This document shows, piece by piece, positions 1 to 7,787 of a stretch of 10,311 nucleotides of DNA. The notes beneath the pieces are model-generated. The model was not told where the DNA came from. It did no database searches and was given only the letters and a program-made list of their open reading frames with translations. Origin of the DNA: UMGS1649 sp964481385 (GTDB taxonomy: Bacteria > Bacillota > Clostridia > TANB77 > CAG-465); the NCBI GenBank assembly GCA_964481385.1, contig CAYZTN010000043.1, forward strand, positions 1 to 10,311. Direction: 5' to 3'. How positions within the stretch are numbered: the stretch's first letter is position 1; each line of letters opens with the position of its first letter. Both the position numbers and the translations under genes were made by a program.

Positions 1-133
1 AAGTCACAGAATAATTTTATCTTTTTAGGGTGAACTAATCAAAAAATATTGACAGCTTTTTGTTCATTTTTTTGTTTTTCTCACGAAATCGCGATTTTTG
101 AAATGCCAATTTTACACGAAAGCAAATATTTTA

Positions 134-162
134 TTGCAATTACTTTTACTATTTGTTATACT
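134..162 (+). promoter_or_regulatory. SigA-type promoter of mltG
   Basis: A TTGCAA -35 box (134-139) and a TATACT -10 box (157-162) are separated by 17 bp. Each box matches consensus at 5 of 6 positions. Transcription would start near 169, just before the AAGGGTG Shine-Dalgarno at 174-180, giving a short leader. Upstream, 1-133 holds no gene that I can support, only a perfect 12-bp palindrome at 86-97 and a weak AT-rich hairpin at 31-66. Confidence 0.7.
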
Positions 163-189
163 TTTAAGCATATAAGGGTGTGTTAATTT

Positions 190-1272
190 ATGAAAAAGAA
201 AAAGTTAATTATTATTTTAATAGCAATAGTTGCTATTTTACTTGTAGCTGTTATGTCACCAATTATTTGGTATAACACAAGCATTTCTCCTGTGTCAGAT
301 GATACAGAAAAAAGAAAAGTAGAAATCGAAATTGGAAGTTCTAATGATACGATAGGAAGTGTATTAGAAGAAGCTGGAATTATTAAAAATAAACTTGCAT
401 TTAAAATATATTCAAAGCTAAATAATGTAGAAGGCCTTCAAGCTGGAACATATTATCTAAGTCCTTCTATGACGTTAGATGAAATAATATCTAGTTTAAA
501 AAGTGGTGTTGTATTTGCAGAAACAAGCTTTAACGTTACGTTTATAGAGGGAACATCTATGAAAATGTTTGCTAAGTATATTTCCCAAGTAACAAACAAT
601 ACAGAGCAAGATGTTTACGACTTATTAAAAAACGAAGAATATTTAAATAAAGTAATTGAAAAGTATTGGTTTGTAACAGATGAGATAAAGAATAAAAATA
701 TATACTATCCATTAGAAGGTTACCTATTCCCAGATACATATAGCTTCGAATCTCGTGACGTAAGTGTAGAAACTATATTTGAAGCCATGTTAAATCAAAT
801 GGATAAAGTTCTAACTAAATACAAAGCTGATATTGAAAAAAGCAATTACTCTGTACATGAACTTCTGACCATGGCGTCAGTTTGCGAGAAAGAAGCTGTT
901 AAAGCAGAAGACAGAGCAGAAGTTGCAGGTGTCTTTTACAACAGACTTAAAGTAGGAGACTCACTAGGAAGTGACGTTACTACATACTATGCAATAGGTG
1001 TTGAACTTGGAGAAAGAGACTTATACCAATCTGAACTTGACGCATATAACGCATACAACACAAGAGGTCCAAACATGGGTGGAAAACTTCCAGTAGGTCC
1101 AATTTCAAATGTAGCCGAGTCTTCAATTAAAGCTGCAATTTATCCAGCTGATACAGATAATTATTTCTTTGTTGCAGATAAATACGGAAAACTGTACTTT
1201 ACTAAGACAAATGCAGAACATGTTCAAATGACAAACAAATTAATACAAGATGGTTTATGGATAGAATTTTAA
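190..1272 (+). CDS. mltG: Endolytic murein transglycosylase MltG (YceG-like)
   Basis: This 360-residue protein is a membrane-anchored lytic transglycosylase. In the known family the enzyme cuts nascent glycan strands inside the chain and so sets strand length during peptidoglycan synthesis. Residues 1-5 are basic (MKKKK) and residues 6-28 form one membrane segment, leaving the rest outside the cell. A LysM-like small domain (about 43-110) precedes the YceG catalytic domain. Family motifs are EGYLFPDTY (176-184), the catalytic segment ASVCEKEA (229-236, with E233 as expected catalytic Glu), VFYNRL (248-253) and the PVGPISN segment (301-307). Length is normal for Bacillota MltG. The start is supported by AAGGGTG nine bases upstream and the promoter at 134-162. 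It stands alone and converges on rsmA. Family assignment is secure; the exact catalytic residue is inferred from the motif. Confidence 0.96.
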   Translation: MKKKKLIIILIAIVAILLVAVMSPIIWYNTSISPVSDDTEKRKVEIEIGSSNDTIGSVLEEAGIIKNKLAFKIYSKLNNVEGLQAGTYYLSPSMTLDEIISSLKSGVVFAETSFNVTFIEGTSMKMFAKYISQVTNNTEQDVYDLLKNEEYLNKVIEKYWFVTDEIKNKNIYYPLEGYLFPDTYSFESRDVSVETIFEAMLNQMDKVLTKYKADIEKSNYSVHELLTMASVCEKEAVKAEDRAEVAGVFYNRLKVGDSLGSDVTTYYAIGVELGERDLYQSELDAYNAYNTRGPNMGGKLPVGPISNVAESSIKAAIYPADTDNYFFVADKYGKLYFTKTNAEHVQMTNKLIQDGLWIEF

Positions 1273-1318
1273 TTTAAAATATTTATATGTATTTACACAT
1301 TTATACATATATAATTCA

Positions 1319-1360
1319 TAAAAAAGCAATGGTCGCAAAATCTAACCATTGCCTTTTTTT
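1319..1360. terminator. Bidirectional terminator between mltG and rsmA
   Basis: An 8-bp perfect stem, GCAATGGT (1326-1333) with ACCATTGC (1345-1352), has an 11-nt loop. It is flanked by an A-run on the left (1320-1325) and seven T on the right (1354-1360), so it can terminate both converging transcripts. The last codons and the stop of rsmA lie in one arm and the loop, so the terminator is embedded in the gene end. Confidence 0.88.
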
Positions 1361-2187
1361 AGCATATTTGCAAGCTTAATATATTTTTCAGTTGGTATTT
1401 CTTCCGCTCTTACATTTTCACTAAAGCCTAAACTTACAATATATGATGTAAGTTCTTCTTTCGTAACACTAAATACATTTGCATTCATTACTGAGTTTAT
1501 AACTTTCTTTCTTCTAGCAGAAAACGCAGCTTTAACAAGCCTCTTAAACAGTTCCTCGTCCTCTATCCCCTTAGCCTTATCCAAATTCATCTCAAGTTTT
1601 ACAACAGCTGACGTAACATTTGGTTCTGGAATAAATGACGTGTTTGGAACAATTGTTACAAGAGACGCATCTGATACATAGTTTGTATTTACAGTAAGCG
1701 CTCCGTATTCTTTGCCCTTTGGCGTAGCTAAAAGACGTTCTGCCACTTCACGTTGCACCATTATAACTATATCTGTAACATACTCTTTATACTTTAACAA
1801 TTTAAAAAGTATCGGCGTTGTAATGTAATACGGAAGGTTCGCTATTACTTTAACTGAACCTTTAATATATTCTTTTAAATCCACATTCATTATATCTTCA
1901 TTTACAAGTTCAAAATTATCTTTATCTCCAAATCTGGACTTCAAAATTTCTATCATATCGGCATCTATCTCAAGAGCTATAACCTTACCTGCCTTATCTA
2001 ATAAATACTCGGTTAAGTTTCCAAGGCCAGGACCTATTTCTATTACCGTATCTTCTTTTGATACGTTTCCTGCTTCAACTATTTTTTCAAGCACCGAATC
2101 ATCCACCAAAAAGTTTTGACCGAATCCTTTTTTAGCATGCAAACCAAATCCATTTAACAATTCTTTTGTCTTATTTAATGTGTTCAT
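1342..2187 (-). CDS. rsmA: 16S rRNA (adenine1518-N6/adenine1519-N6)-dimethyltransferase
   Basis: The 281-residue protein matches RsmA/KsgA, which uses S-adenosylmethionine to dimethylate two adjacent adenines in the 3'-terminal hairpin of 16S rRNA, a late step and checkpoint in small-subunit assembly. Visible motifs in order are GQNFL (23-27), the SAM-binding loop EIGPGLGNLT (50-59), the acidic ALEID (71-75), the catalytic NLPYYITTP (117-125), the FIPEPNVTSAVV segment (185-196) and the basic RRKK (225-228) of the C-terminal helical domain. Length fits the family. The ATG follows AAAGGAGAA at good spacing. No promoter is seen in the 41-bp gap upstream, so it is probably co-transcribed with the upstream lyase gene through the hairpin at 2201-2230. 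Loss of this activity gives kasugamycin resistance in well-studied bacteria. Confidence 0.97.
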   Translation of the reverse strand: MNTLNKTKELLNGFGLHAKKGFGQNFLVDDSVLEKIVEAGNVSKEDTVIEIGPGLGNLTEYLLDKAGKVIALEIDADMIEILKSRFGDKDNFELVNEDIMNVDLKEYIKGSVKVIANLPYYITTPILFKLLKYKEYVTDIVIMVQREVAERLLATPKGKEYGALTVNTNYVSDASLVTIVPNTSFIPEPNVTSAVVKLEMNLDKAKGIEDEELFKRLVKAAFSARRKKVINSVMNANVFSVTKEELTSYIVSLGFSENVRAEEIPTEKYIKLANMLKKGNG

Positions 2188-2200
2188 AAATTCTCCTTTT

Positions 2201-2230
2201 AAAAAAGTCGCAGGTCAATACCTTGCGACT
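2201..2230 (-). terminator. Terminator/attenuator between the SLT lyase gene and rsmA
   Basis: Read on the minus strand, AGTCGC-A-AGG (2230-2221) pairs with CCT-GCGACT (2214-2206), with one bulged A and a 6-nt loop, followed by six T (2206-2201). The 5' arm overlaps the TAG stop of the lyase gene. The T-run directly abuts the rsmA SD (AAAAGGAG). Its intrinsic-terminator shape, set between two co-oriented genes, suggests partial read-through. Confidence 0.78.
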
Positions 2231-3314
2231 ATAATCCACCATTTTGAGTTAATCTTGCTTTTACTTCCATTATTTTATTTGCATATCTCCATGAATATGC
2301 TGTACCACCATTATTTAAATAGTTCCTATATCCTACATCACCAAAGTTATATGCATTAAGCGCGTGTCTTTCTAAAAGTTCGCCACTATAGCTTTTTCCC
2401 CATGATTTATAGTATCTTGCTATCCAATATGTACCAGCTTTAATGTTATCATAAACATTAAGAAGATCGGTTACACCAACATTTCTGTTTAAATAGTTAT
2501 AGTTACACATATTTATCTGACAAATACCATAGTCGTTTGTTGCACTTATAGCATTTGTGTTATATCCACTTTCAACATACATAAGTGCAAGCATCGTTTC
2601 GTATGGTACACCATACCTTTTGCACATGTTATATGTATATCTTTGAAGATCTGCACTAAGTTTTATGTTATACAACTTAAAACCACTATCTACTGCAAAA
2701 TCATCAACAGTTACTCTATTTACAGAGCTTCTTGATACAGTAGAAATACTGGTACCTACCTCTATTATCTGATTTTGAGCCTCTTTTGTTGTAACATCAC
2801 TTATTACATTTTTAGCAATTTCTTTGCCGTCTAAATATTGAATTGTATATGTTATATCTTTTTCGCCAGACACACCTGATTGTAAAGTAGTAATCTGCCC
2901 TCTGGCAACGCTTGCATTATTTTTCTTTTCTATTTCAAATTCAACTGTTTCAGTATCTTTTACTATTTTTTCAGTTACAATAGAATTTGCTTCTACAATA
3001 AAACTATCTATATCAAGTTCTGCATTCGTTCCTTCTATGTATATTTTAATTGTCATATTGTCTTCAATCCTATTATCTTTACTAGGGTATACAACAGCTC
3101 TTTCATCTATGTATATTCCGTTTTGCATAAGCATACCTTCTACTGTATTTGACATAGTTGTTATTTGTATTTCACGTCCATAATAATCTAGCATTACAAC
3201 TTTAGATTGAAAATTTACAACAACCAATCCTACAGTAACAAAAACTACCATACACATAATCATAACAGATATCTTTTTTAATATATACATGTTATTTTTT
3301 TCCTTTTCTTCCAA
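2229..3314 (-). CDS. DUF348-G5-SLT cell-wall lytic protein (RpfB/YabE-like)
   Basis: The protein has 361 residues with the TTG start chosen here. Order: a short basic cytoplasmic stretch, one membrane segment (about 12-35), one DUF348 repeat (about 38-92), a G5 domain (about 115-190) and a C-terminal goose-lysozyme/SLT-type transglycosylase domain (about 218-352). The last shows YVESGYN (catalytic Glu E248), YGICQIN (262-268) and ALNAYNFG (318-325). It should cleave peptidoglycan outside the cell while anchored by its N-terminus. B. subtilis YabE has DUF348-G5 with a 3D domain; here an SLT domain takes that place. Start: the longest ORF begins at ATG 3338, but AAGGAGGA (3328-3321) sits inside it, six bases before TTG at 3314, so TTG is preferred. 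ATG 3290 is the other option. Adjacency to rsmA matches yabE-rnmV-ksgA. Domain calls are firm; the biological role is inferred. Confidence 0.88.
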   Translation of the reverse strand: MEEKEKNNMYILKKISVMIMCMVVFVTVGLVVVNFQSKVVMLDYYGREIQITTMSNTVEGMLMQNGIYIDERAVVYPSKDNRIEDNMTIKIYIEGTNAELDIDSFIVEANSIVTEKIVKDTETVEFEIEKKNNASVARGQITTLQSGVSGEKDITYTIQYLDGKEIAKNVISDVTTKEAQNQIIEVGTSISTVSRSSVNRVTVDDFAVDSGFKLYNIKLSADLQRYTYNMCKRYGVPYETMLALMYVESGYNTNAISATNDYGICQINMCNYNYLNRNVGVTDLLNVYDNIKAGTYWIARYYKSWGKSYSGELLERHALNAYNFGDVGYRNYLNNGGTAYSWRYANKIMEVKARLTQNGGL

Positions 3315-3349
3315 AGAAATTCCTCCTTCCGAATACATCGGACAATATT

Positions 3350-3378
3350 ATTATACTACTTTTAATATTGCTTGTCAA
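3350..3378 (-). promoter_or_regulatory. Perfect-consensus SigA promoter of the SLT lyase gene
   Basis: On the minus strand TTGACA (3378-3373) and TATAAT (3355-3350) are 17 bp apart, matching the consensus at all 12 positions. The start site would fall near 3343, about 15 nt before the SD, giving a very short leader. This suggests strong constitutive expression of the lyase gene and, by read-through, of rsmA. Confidence 0.88.
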
Positions 3379-3453
3379 ATTCAAATATTTTTTTGACAAA
3401 ATTCTATTATTTAATCGTATTTGCCAGCGTTATTGGGAGCGTGTTATTTTTTA

Positions 3454-3592
3454 TATGTCATTTGGGACGTTTCGGGAGCACTGAAAAAGTCGATATTTTA
3501 AAAATATTAAACATTTAAATCAATGTTTTTTAGATTTTAAGTTTACCATAAATTCACTTTTTCAGCAATCCCGAAACGTCCCAAATGACATA
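3454..3592. repeat. 139-bp palindromic MITE-like element with 24-bp perfect inverted ends
   Basis: The arms 3454-3477 and 3569-3592 are perfect 24-bp reverse complements (outer end TATGTCATTTGGGACG). A further 10-bp pair, CTGAAAAAGT (3481-3490) and ACTTTTTCAG (3556-3565), continues the stem inward. The central ~65 bp is AT-rich and non-coding. Shorter complementary boxes lie outside (ATTGGG near 3432, CCCAAT near 3593). The end sequence recurs at 5701-5743. It lies between divergent promoters, in the 310-bp gap before lemA. It could be a MITE- or REP-like element moved in trans; no transposase is present. The arms have no T-run, which argues against a simple terminator. Confidence 0.75.
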
Positions 3593-3632
3593 CCCAATGG
3601 CGCCTATAATTATGTTTTTATTTACACAACTG

Positions 3633-3661
3633 TTGCATTTTATATTTTTCAATGATAAAAT
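3633..3661 (+). promoter_or_regulatory. Promoter of the lemA-htpX operon
   Basis: TTGCAT (3633-3638) and TAAAAT (3656-3661) are 17 bp apart, with a TGA extended -10 immediately before the -10 box. The predicted start is near 3668, just upstream of the GAGGAGGT SD at 3673-3680. This excludes the ATG at 3652, which lies upstream of the predicted transcript start. Confidence 0.7.
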
Positions 3662-3687
3662 ACTTATCATGTGAGGAGGTAATAATC

Positions 3688-4254
3688 ATGACATGGTTAA
3701 TCATTTTAATTGTTATTGTAGTTATTCTATTGCTTTGGATAATAGGCATATATAACAAACTAGTTTCTCTTAAAATGAGAGTTAAAAATGCTTGGGCACA
3801 AATTGACACTCAACTTAAAAGAAGATTTGATTTAATTCCTAACTTAGTAGAAACTGTAAAAGGATATACTAAACACGAAGAAGAAACTTTGACAAAAGTA
3901 GTTGAAGCACGAAATAAATATGTTGCTGCTTCTGGTAGCGTTGAAAGTTCTGCTGAAGCCGAAAAGGCTTTAAATGCTTGTTTAAAACAATTATTTGCTT
4001 TAGCAGAAGCCTATCCAGATTTGAAAGCAAACGAAAACTTCACAGCTTTACAAGTTGAACTATCTGGAACAGAGGATAAAATTGCATATGCAAGGCAATT
4101 TTATAACGATACTGTTACAATGTACAACGAAGCTTTAATGGTTTGCCCAAACAACATAGTTGTTTCAATGTTTGGTAAATCAAAATTTGAAGAAGCTAAA
4201 TTCTTTGAAATCGACAGTGAAGAAGAAAGAAAGAACGTAAAAGTTCAATTTTAG
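3688..4254 (+). CDS. lemA: LemA family membrane protein
   Basis: This 188-residue LemA protein has one N-terminal membrane segment (3-21), followed by a long helical domain with the family signatures WAQIDTQLKRRFDLIPNLV (36-54), YPDLKANENF (109-118), and KIAYARQFYNDTV with a following YN (131-147). LemA proteins are common in bacteria, but their biochemical role is not settled; they are often found beside membrane metalloproteases, as here. Length is typical. The start at ATG 3688 is chosen because GAGGAGGT lies seven bases upstream and the predicted promoter overlaps the longer reading that begins at 3652. The htpX SD overlaps the lemA stop, indicating translational coupling. A joint role of LemA and HtpX at the membrane is inferred from conserved pairing. 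Confidence 0.95.
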   Translation: MTWLIILIVIVVILLLWIIGIYNKLVSLKMRVKNAWAQIDTQLKRRFDLIPNLVETVKGYTKHEEETLTKVVEARNKYVAASGSVESSAEAEKALNACLKQLFALAEAYPDLKANENFTALQVELSGTEDKIAYARQFYNDTVTMYNEALMVCPNNIVVSMFGKSKFEEAKFFEIDSEEERKNVKVQF

Positions 4255-4263
4255 GTGATAAAA

Positions 4264-5154
4264 ATGATACTTGAAAATGTTAGAAAAAATAAAATTAGTT
4301 CGTTTTTCATAGTATCAATATTTATTACAGTTATAATGGTGGGGGTATATTTTGTATGCTTATACAATGGCTTTGGAACAGCTACCGCTGTATTTATCGC
4401 TCTTGTGTTTTCTGTAATCCCTACCATTATTTCATATTACAATTGTGATAAAATGGTACTGAGTCTAAATCACGCGCGTCCCGCTACTCGTGAGCAAGAT
4501 TTACAGTTAAGCGTGCTTTTAGAAAATTTATGTATTGCTTCCGGGCTTCCAAAGCCTAAGCTATACGTAATAGAAGATGTATCACCTAATGCTTTTGCAA
4601 CAGGTAGAAATCCAGAACATGCAGTAATTTGTGTTACAACTGGGCTTTTAGAAAAACTAGATAAATATGAACTAGAAGGAGTGCTAGCACATGAAATGGC
4701 TCATATTAAAAATTATGATATATTGTTATCTACAGTTGTATCAGTTTTTGTAGGTTTAGTTGTAATTTTATCAGATATAACATCAAGATTTGCATTTAGA
4801 GGCAGAAGAAGTAGAGACGAAAACAGCAGATTTGATTTAATTGTTGCAATAATTGCTATACTTTTCATGATTTTGTCACCAATATTTGCAACACTTATGC
4901 AACTTGCAATATCTAGGAAACGTGAATTTTTAGCAGATGCAACTGGTGTTGAGTTTACACGTAACCCTCAAGGACTGATTGACGCTTTAACAAAAATATC
5001 TAGTGATACTGCAGTTCCAACAAACATTTCAAATAAAGCAACTGCACATATGTATATTTCTTCTCCACTTAAAGAAAAGAAAAAGAAATCAGATTTGTGG
5101 TCTACACATCCATCTACTGAAAGAAGAATTGAAGCTTTACAAAATATACATTAG
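4264..5154 (+). CDS. htpX: M48-family membrane zinc metalloprotease HtpX-like
   Basis: The 296-residue protein is an HtpX-type (M48B) protease that, in known cases, degrades damaged or misfolded membrane proteins at the inner membrane. Membrane segments are visible at about 12-33 and 38-58, then 152-171 and 190-212 around the active site. The zinc motif is HEMAH (143-147), with the third ligand expected at E221 in REFLADA (220-226). The C-terminal THPS (281-284) is also typical. The ATG at 4264 is chosen because AGGTGAT, formed partly by the lemA stop, sits about six bases upstream. A GTG directly after the lemA stop (4255) would add three residues and lacks its own SD. A lysine-rich stretch (270-275) precedes the C-terminal motif. 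It is co-transcribed with lemA and probably also with dut. Confidence 0.95.
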   Translation: MILENVRKNKISSFFIVSIFITVIMVGVYFVCLYNGFGTATAVFIALVFSVIPTIISYYNCDKMVLSLNHARPATREQDLQLSVLLENLCIASGLPKPKLYVIEDVSPNAFATGRNPEHAVICVTTGLLEKLDKYELEGVLAHEMAHIKNYDILLSTVVSVFVGLVVILSDITSRFAFRGRRSRDENSRFDLIVAIIAILFMILSPIFATLMQLAISRKREFLADATGVEFTRNPQGLIDALTKISSDTAVPTNISNKATAHMYISSPLKEKKKKSDLWSTHPSTERRIEALQNIH

Positions 5155-5217
5155 AATTATATAACAAATTAAAACAACAAGATAAACATGAAATATTTAA
5201 AAGAAAGAGGTAACTAT

Positions 5218-5679
5218 ATGGAAAGAAAAAGAGGATTTGAAAAAGCAAAAGGCTTTGAAGATTATGATTTAATTATGCCCGTAAGGAAAACTAAACATTC
5301 TGCAGGCTATGATATTTGTGCAGCCGAAGACTGCACAATACCACCATTTGTATTTGGCACAAAGCCTACACTTGTAAAAACAGGGCTTAAAGCATATATG
5401 CAAGATGACGAATATTTAATGCTTTGTAATAGAAGTTCAAACCCATTTAAAAAAGGAATAGTGCTTGCTAACAGCGTTGGTATAATTGATGCAGATTACT
5501 ATGGCAACCCAGATAACGATGGTGCATTTTCATTTGCGTTCTATAATTTTTGGGATAAACCATTAGAAATTAAAAAAGGAGACGTGGTAGGACAAGGAAT
5601 ATTTAAAAAATTCCTCGCGACAGATGACGATATCGCTCTGGATGTGCGTTTAGGCGGATTTGGTAGTACAAGCAACTAA
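5218..5679 (+). CDS. dut: Trimeric dUTP diphosphatase (dUTPase)
   Basis: This 153-residue protein would hydrolyse dUTP to dUMP and pyrophosphate, keeping uracil out of DNA and supplying dTMP synthesis. All five motifs of trimeric dUTPases are seen: HSAGYDI (27-33), RSSNPF (72-77), the catalytic and uracil-pocket segment GIIDADYYGN (88-97), GDVVGQGIF (121-129), and the C-terminal lid RLGGFGSTS (144-152). The NPDNDGAF loop after motif III (98-105) is, from memory, like cellular and phage dUTPases of Bacillota. The start at 5218 follows AGAGGT by six bases; an ATG at 5188 has no SD. It lies 63 bp after htpX with no clear promoter of its own, so it is probably the last gene of the operon. A phage-derived origin is possible but not shown. 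Confidence 0.95.
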   Translation: MERKRGFEKAKGFEDYDLIMPVRKTKHSAGYDICAAEDCTIPPFVFGTKPTLVKTGLKAYMQDDEYLMLCNRSSNPFKKGIVLANSVGIIDADYYGNPDNDGAFSFAFYNFWDKPLEIKKGDVVGQGIFKKFLATDDDIALDVRLGGFGSTSN

Positions 5680-5700
5680 TTAATTAAATCGCATAATTTA

Positions 5701-5743
5701 ATTAATAGTGTCATTTGAAAACGTCCCAAATGACACTATTAAT
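5701..5743. repeat. Short palindrome with the same end sequence as the 3454-3592 element
   Basis: A perfect 17-bp inverted repeat (5701-5717 and 5727-5743) encloses a 9-nt loop. The core, GTGTCATTTG followed by AAAACGTCCCAAATGACAC, closely matches the right end of the 139-bp element (GAAACGTCCCAAATGACAT). It looks like two copies of that end joined with the middle missing. No T-run follows directly, and a separate terminator lies just downstream, so it is probably a repeat-family member rather than the operon terminator. Confidence 0.7.
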
Positions 5744-5759
5744 TGTTTCTCAAGTATAT

Positions 5760-5787
5760 AAAAAACAGGAGTAACTTCCTGTTTTTT
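5760..5787. terminator. Bidirectional terminator between dut and the coupling-protein gene
   Basis: AAAAAACAGGA (5760-5770) and TCCTGTTTTTT (5777-5787) form a perfect 11-bp stem with a 6-nt loop. A-runs and T-runs occur on both sides, so it can end the lemA-htpX-dut transcript on the plus strand and the converging minus-strand operon. Confidence 0.9.
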
Positions 5788-5805
5788 ATAATCATATTTT
5801 TAATA

Positions 5806-7773
5806 TCATTCAACACTGTTATTTTTCTTATTGTTTGTGCCAAACAACTCATCAAATTTTCTTTCAAGTTCTTCTTGTAAATCTAGCTTTTTTACATCAT
5901 TTTTTATACTGTCTATTGGCTTTTCAGTTTTTGTATCAGAAATATCTATTGTAATATCATCAAGCTTAGTATTTTCTGATTTTACAGCTTCTCTTGCTCT
6001 ATTCTTTCTAGCATCTAAATGTGCATGAACGTCCATAGTATGTATTTCAACGCTTTCTGGTTTAATCATTTCGGACATGTTGTGTATTTTAAAACGTTCC
6101 ACCTCTTCACGTGCTGGATGATACTTAAAATACCATGCCTTCTTAGCAAGTATCGGCTTCAAACCACGGACAAGTATTATTTCATCATCCATTGCCAAAC
6201 GTTTAAGTTCATCTATCGTCATAAGTTCTCTTCCTTGACGTTGTTCACTATATGAATAGCCTTGCGTTTCGTAGTCTTTCTTATCCCTGTTCTTTGACTT
6301 GGATTGGAATGTCAATGTTTTCTGTCCTAATGATTTTGAAAAGTACTCACAAGTTTTAATTGACTGACTTCCCAAAAATATCTGTGTATCACAGTTAGAT
6401 ATTATGTTTTCATGCAAGTCCTTATACAAATCAACTAATTGGTCTAAGGACTGTACTATAATGCTCATAGATATAAGTCTTGAACGGCTTGTACTTAGTT
6501 TTTGGTTAAAATCTGGTATTTTACCTATGTTTGCAAACTCGTCAAGTAGCAAATATGTTGGTTGCTTTAATGCTCCACCATTTCTATCCGCTTGAGCATA
6601 TAATCTTTGCAACAATTGACCATAAAATATAGTTAAAATGTAATTATATGTTGAGTGAGAGTCAGGAGATATTACATATATAGCCATTTTTTTCTCTCCT
6701 AGTGCCTCAAAGTCAATATCATTCGATGTAGTTAACCTCTGCATACTAGGGCTATCAAAGTGAGATAGTTTTGATACAAGAGAAATAGCTATACTTTGTT
6801 TTGTTTTATCAGCACCAACCCTTATACCTTCATATTCTTTTCTACCTGGATGTTCTGGTGCAAGTTCACCAACAAACAAATCATCAAAGATACTTTCATC
6901 AGCACCACCAGCTCTTACTATATTAAGACAGCTAGATAAGTTTCTTTCTTCTTCTGGTAAAGCAGATATAACATAATATATACAAGCCTTAAGTAGCATT
7001 TTGGCCGTGTTATCCCAGAAAGGATCTGCTGCTTTTCCGCCACCTTCACCGCCTTCTACTATTGTATGTGCTATAATATCAACGTCTGCATAATCTTGAA
7101 TATGTGCTAAAGGATTGTACCTATTGCTGTATTCTGGGTCAACAAGATTTAACACTTTTACTTCATAACCATAATTTGCTAAGTATTTCGATGTCTCACG
7201 ATATAGCTCTCCTTTTGGGTCGGTTATAACATAAGAGCCAAGTCTTTGCATTATATTTGGTTTTACAAAGCATGCAGATTTACCTGTACCAGAGCCACCA
7301 AATACCAATATATTTTTATTTACTTTTACTTTTTTACCGTCAAGTCCTAAATAGTGGTCACGACTTAAAATAAAACCTTCGTGCTTATTTAAAATCTCAG
7401 TTCCATCTGGATTTTTACGGAACTCTTCTCCATGTTTACTCCAGTCACTTGAACCGTGTTCCTCTCCTTGATAATCGTGTGTTTTACGGTTTTTAGATAT
7501 AAACTTTATCGACATATATATGAATGCTACTAAAACTATGCCACAAAGTACAAGATATGTTTGTTGAAGATTACCACCATCAAAAAGCGTATTTATCACT
7601 GTAATTGGTTTCAATATGTATTCAGACCAATTATTTGCACCATTTATTAATTTGCTTCCTTCGCCCTCAGACAATTCCATAGCGGTCATAAAACCACCTA
7701 AAAAAGGTACACAAACTATCAAATACACTATAACGACAACTAGTACTTTCCATTTATATTCATTCCACTTCAT
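5806..7773 (-). CDS. VirD4/TraG-type conjugative coupling ATPase
   Basis: This 655-residue protein is a type IV coupling protein. In known conjugation systems, such ATPases bring the relaxase-DNA complex to the membrane channel and help pump DNA. Two N-terminal membrane segments (about 8-30 and 71-91) flank a short external loop. The cytoplasmic RecA-like domain carries Walker A GGSGTGKS (159-166) and Walker B YLLLDEFANIG (407-417). TraG/VirD4 signatures include ITDPKGELY (183-191) and the SRSRLISMSIIVQSLDQL segment (429-446). The tail (about 571-655) is charged and probably disordered or coiled. Length and motifs resemble the VirD4 family of Clostridia integrative elements (from memory, the C. 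difficile CD1115 group). AGGAGG overlaps the upstream stop codon, ten bases before the ATG. The gene looks intact, yet no relaxase, VirB4 or other transfer gene is in the window. Confidence 0.93.
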   Translation of the reverse strand: MKWNEYKWKVLVVVIVYLIVCVPFLGGFMTAMELSEGEGSKLINGANNWSEYILKPITVINTLFDGGNLQQTYLVLCGIVLVAFIYMSIKFISKNRKTHDYQGEEHGSSDWSKHGEEFRKNPDGTEILNKHEGFILSRDHYLGLDGKKVKVNKNILVFGGSGTGKSACFVKPNIMQRLGSYVITDPKGELYRETSKYLANYGYEVKVLNLVDPEYSNRYNPLAHIQDYADVDIIAHTIVEGGEGGGKAADPFWDNTAKMLLKACIYYVISALPEEERNLSSCLNIVRAGGADESIFDDLFVGELAPEHPGRKEYEGIRVGADKTKQSIAISLVSKLSHFDSPSMQRLTTSNDIDFEALGEKKMAIYVISPDSHSTYNYILTIFYGQLLQRLYAQADRNGGALKQPTYLLLDEFANIGKIPDFNQKLSTSRSRLISMSIIVQSLDQLVDLYKDLHENIISNCDTQIFLGSQSIKTCEYFSKSLGQKTLTFQSKSKNRDKKDYETQGYSYSEQRQGRELMTIDELKRLAMDDEIILVRGLKPILAKKAWYFKYHPAREEVERFKIHNMSEMIKPESVEIHTMDVHAHLDARKNRAREAVKSENTKLDDITIDISDTKTEKPIDSIKNDVKKLDLQEELERKFDELFGTNNKKNNSVE

Positions 7774-7787
7774 TTGTTCTCAGCCTC

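Noticed and set aside
49..54. A perfect TTGACA upstream of mltG.
   Set aside because: No -10 box occurs at 16-18 bp; the TTGCAA/TATACT pair at 134-162 fits far better.
31..97. A weak TGAAC/GTTCA hairpin with T-rich sequence after it (31-73) and a 12-bp palindrome AAATCGCGATTT (86-97).
   Set aside because: The hairpin is AT-rich with a bulge and the upstream gene is not in the window. The palindrome is single and its link to mltG control is unsupported.
1349..1681. Long open frames opposite rsmA, the coupling-protein gene and the 210-residue gene.
   Set aside because: They are antisense shadows with no SD and low-complexity Phe/Ser-rich translations, overlapping well-supported genes.
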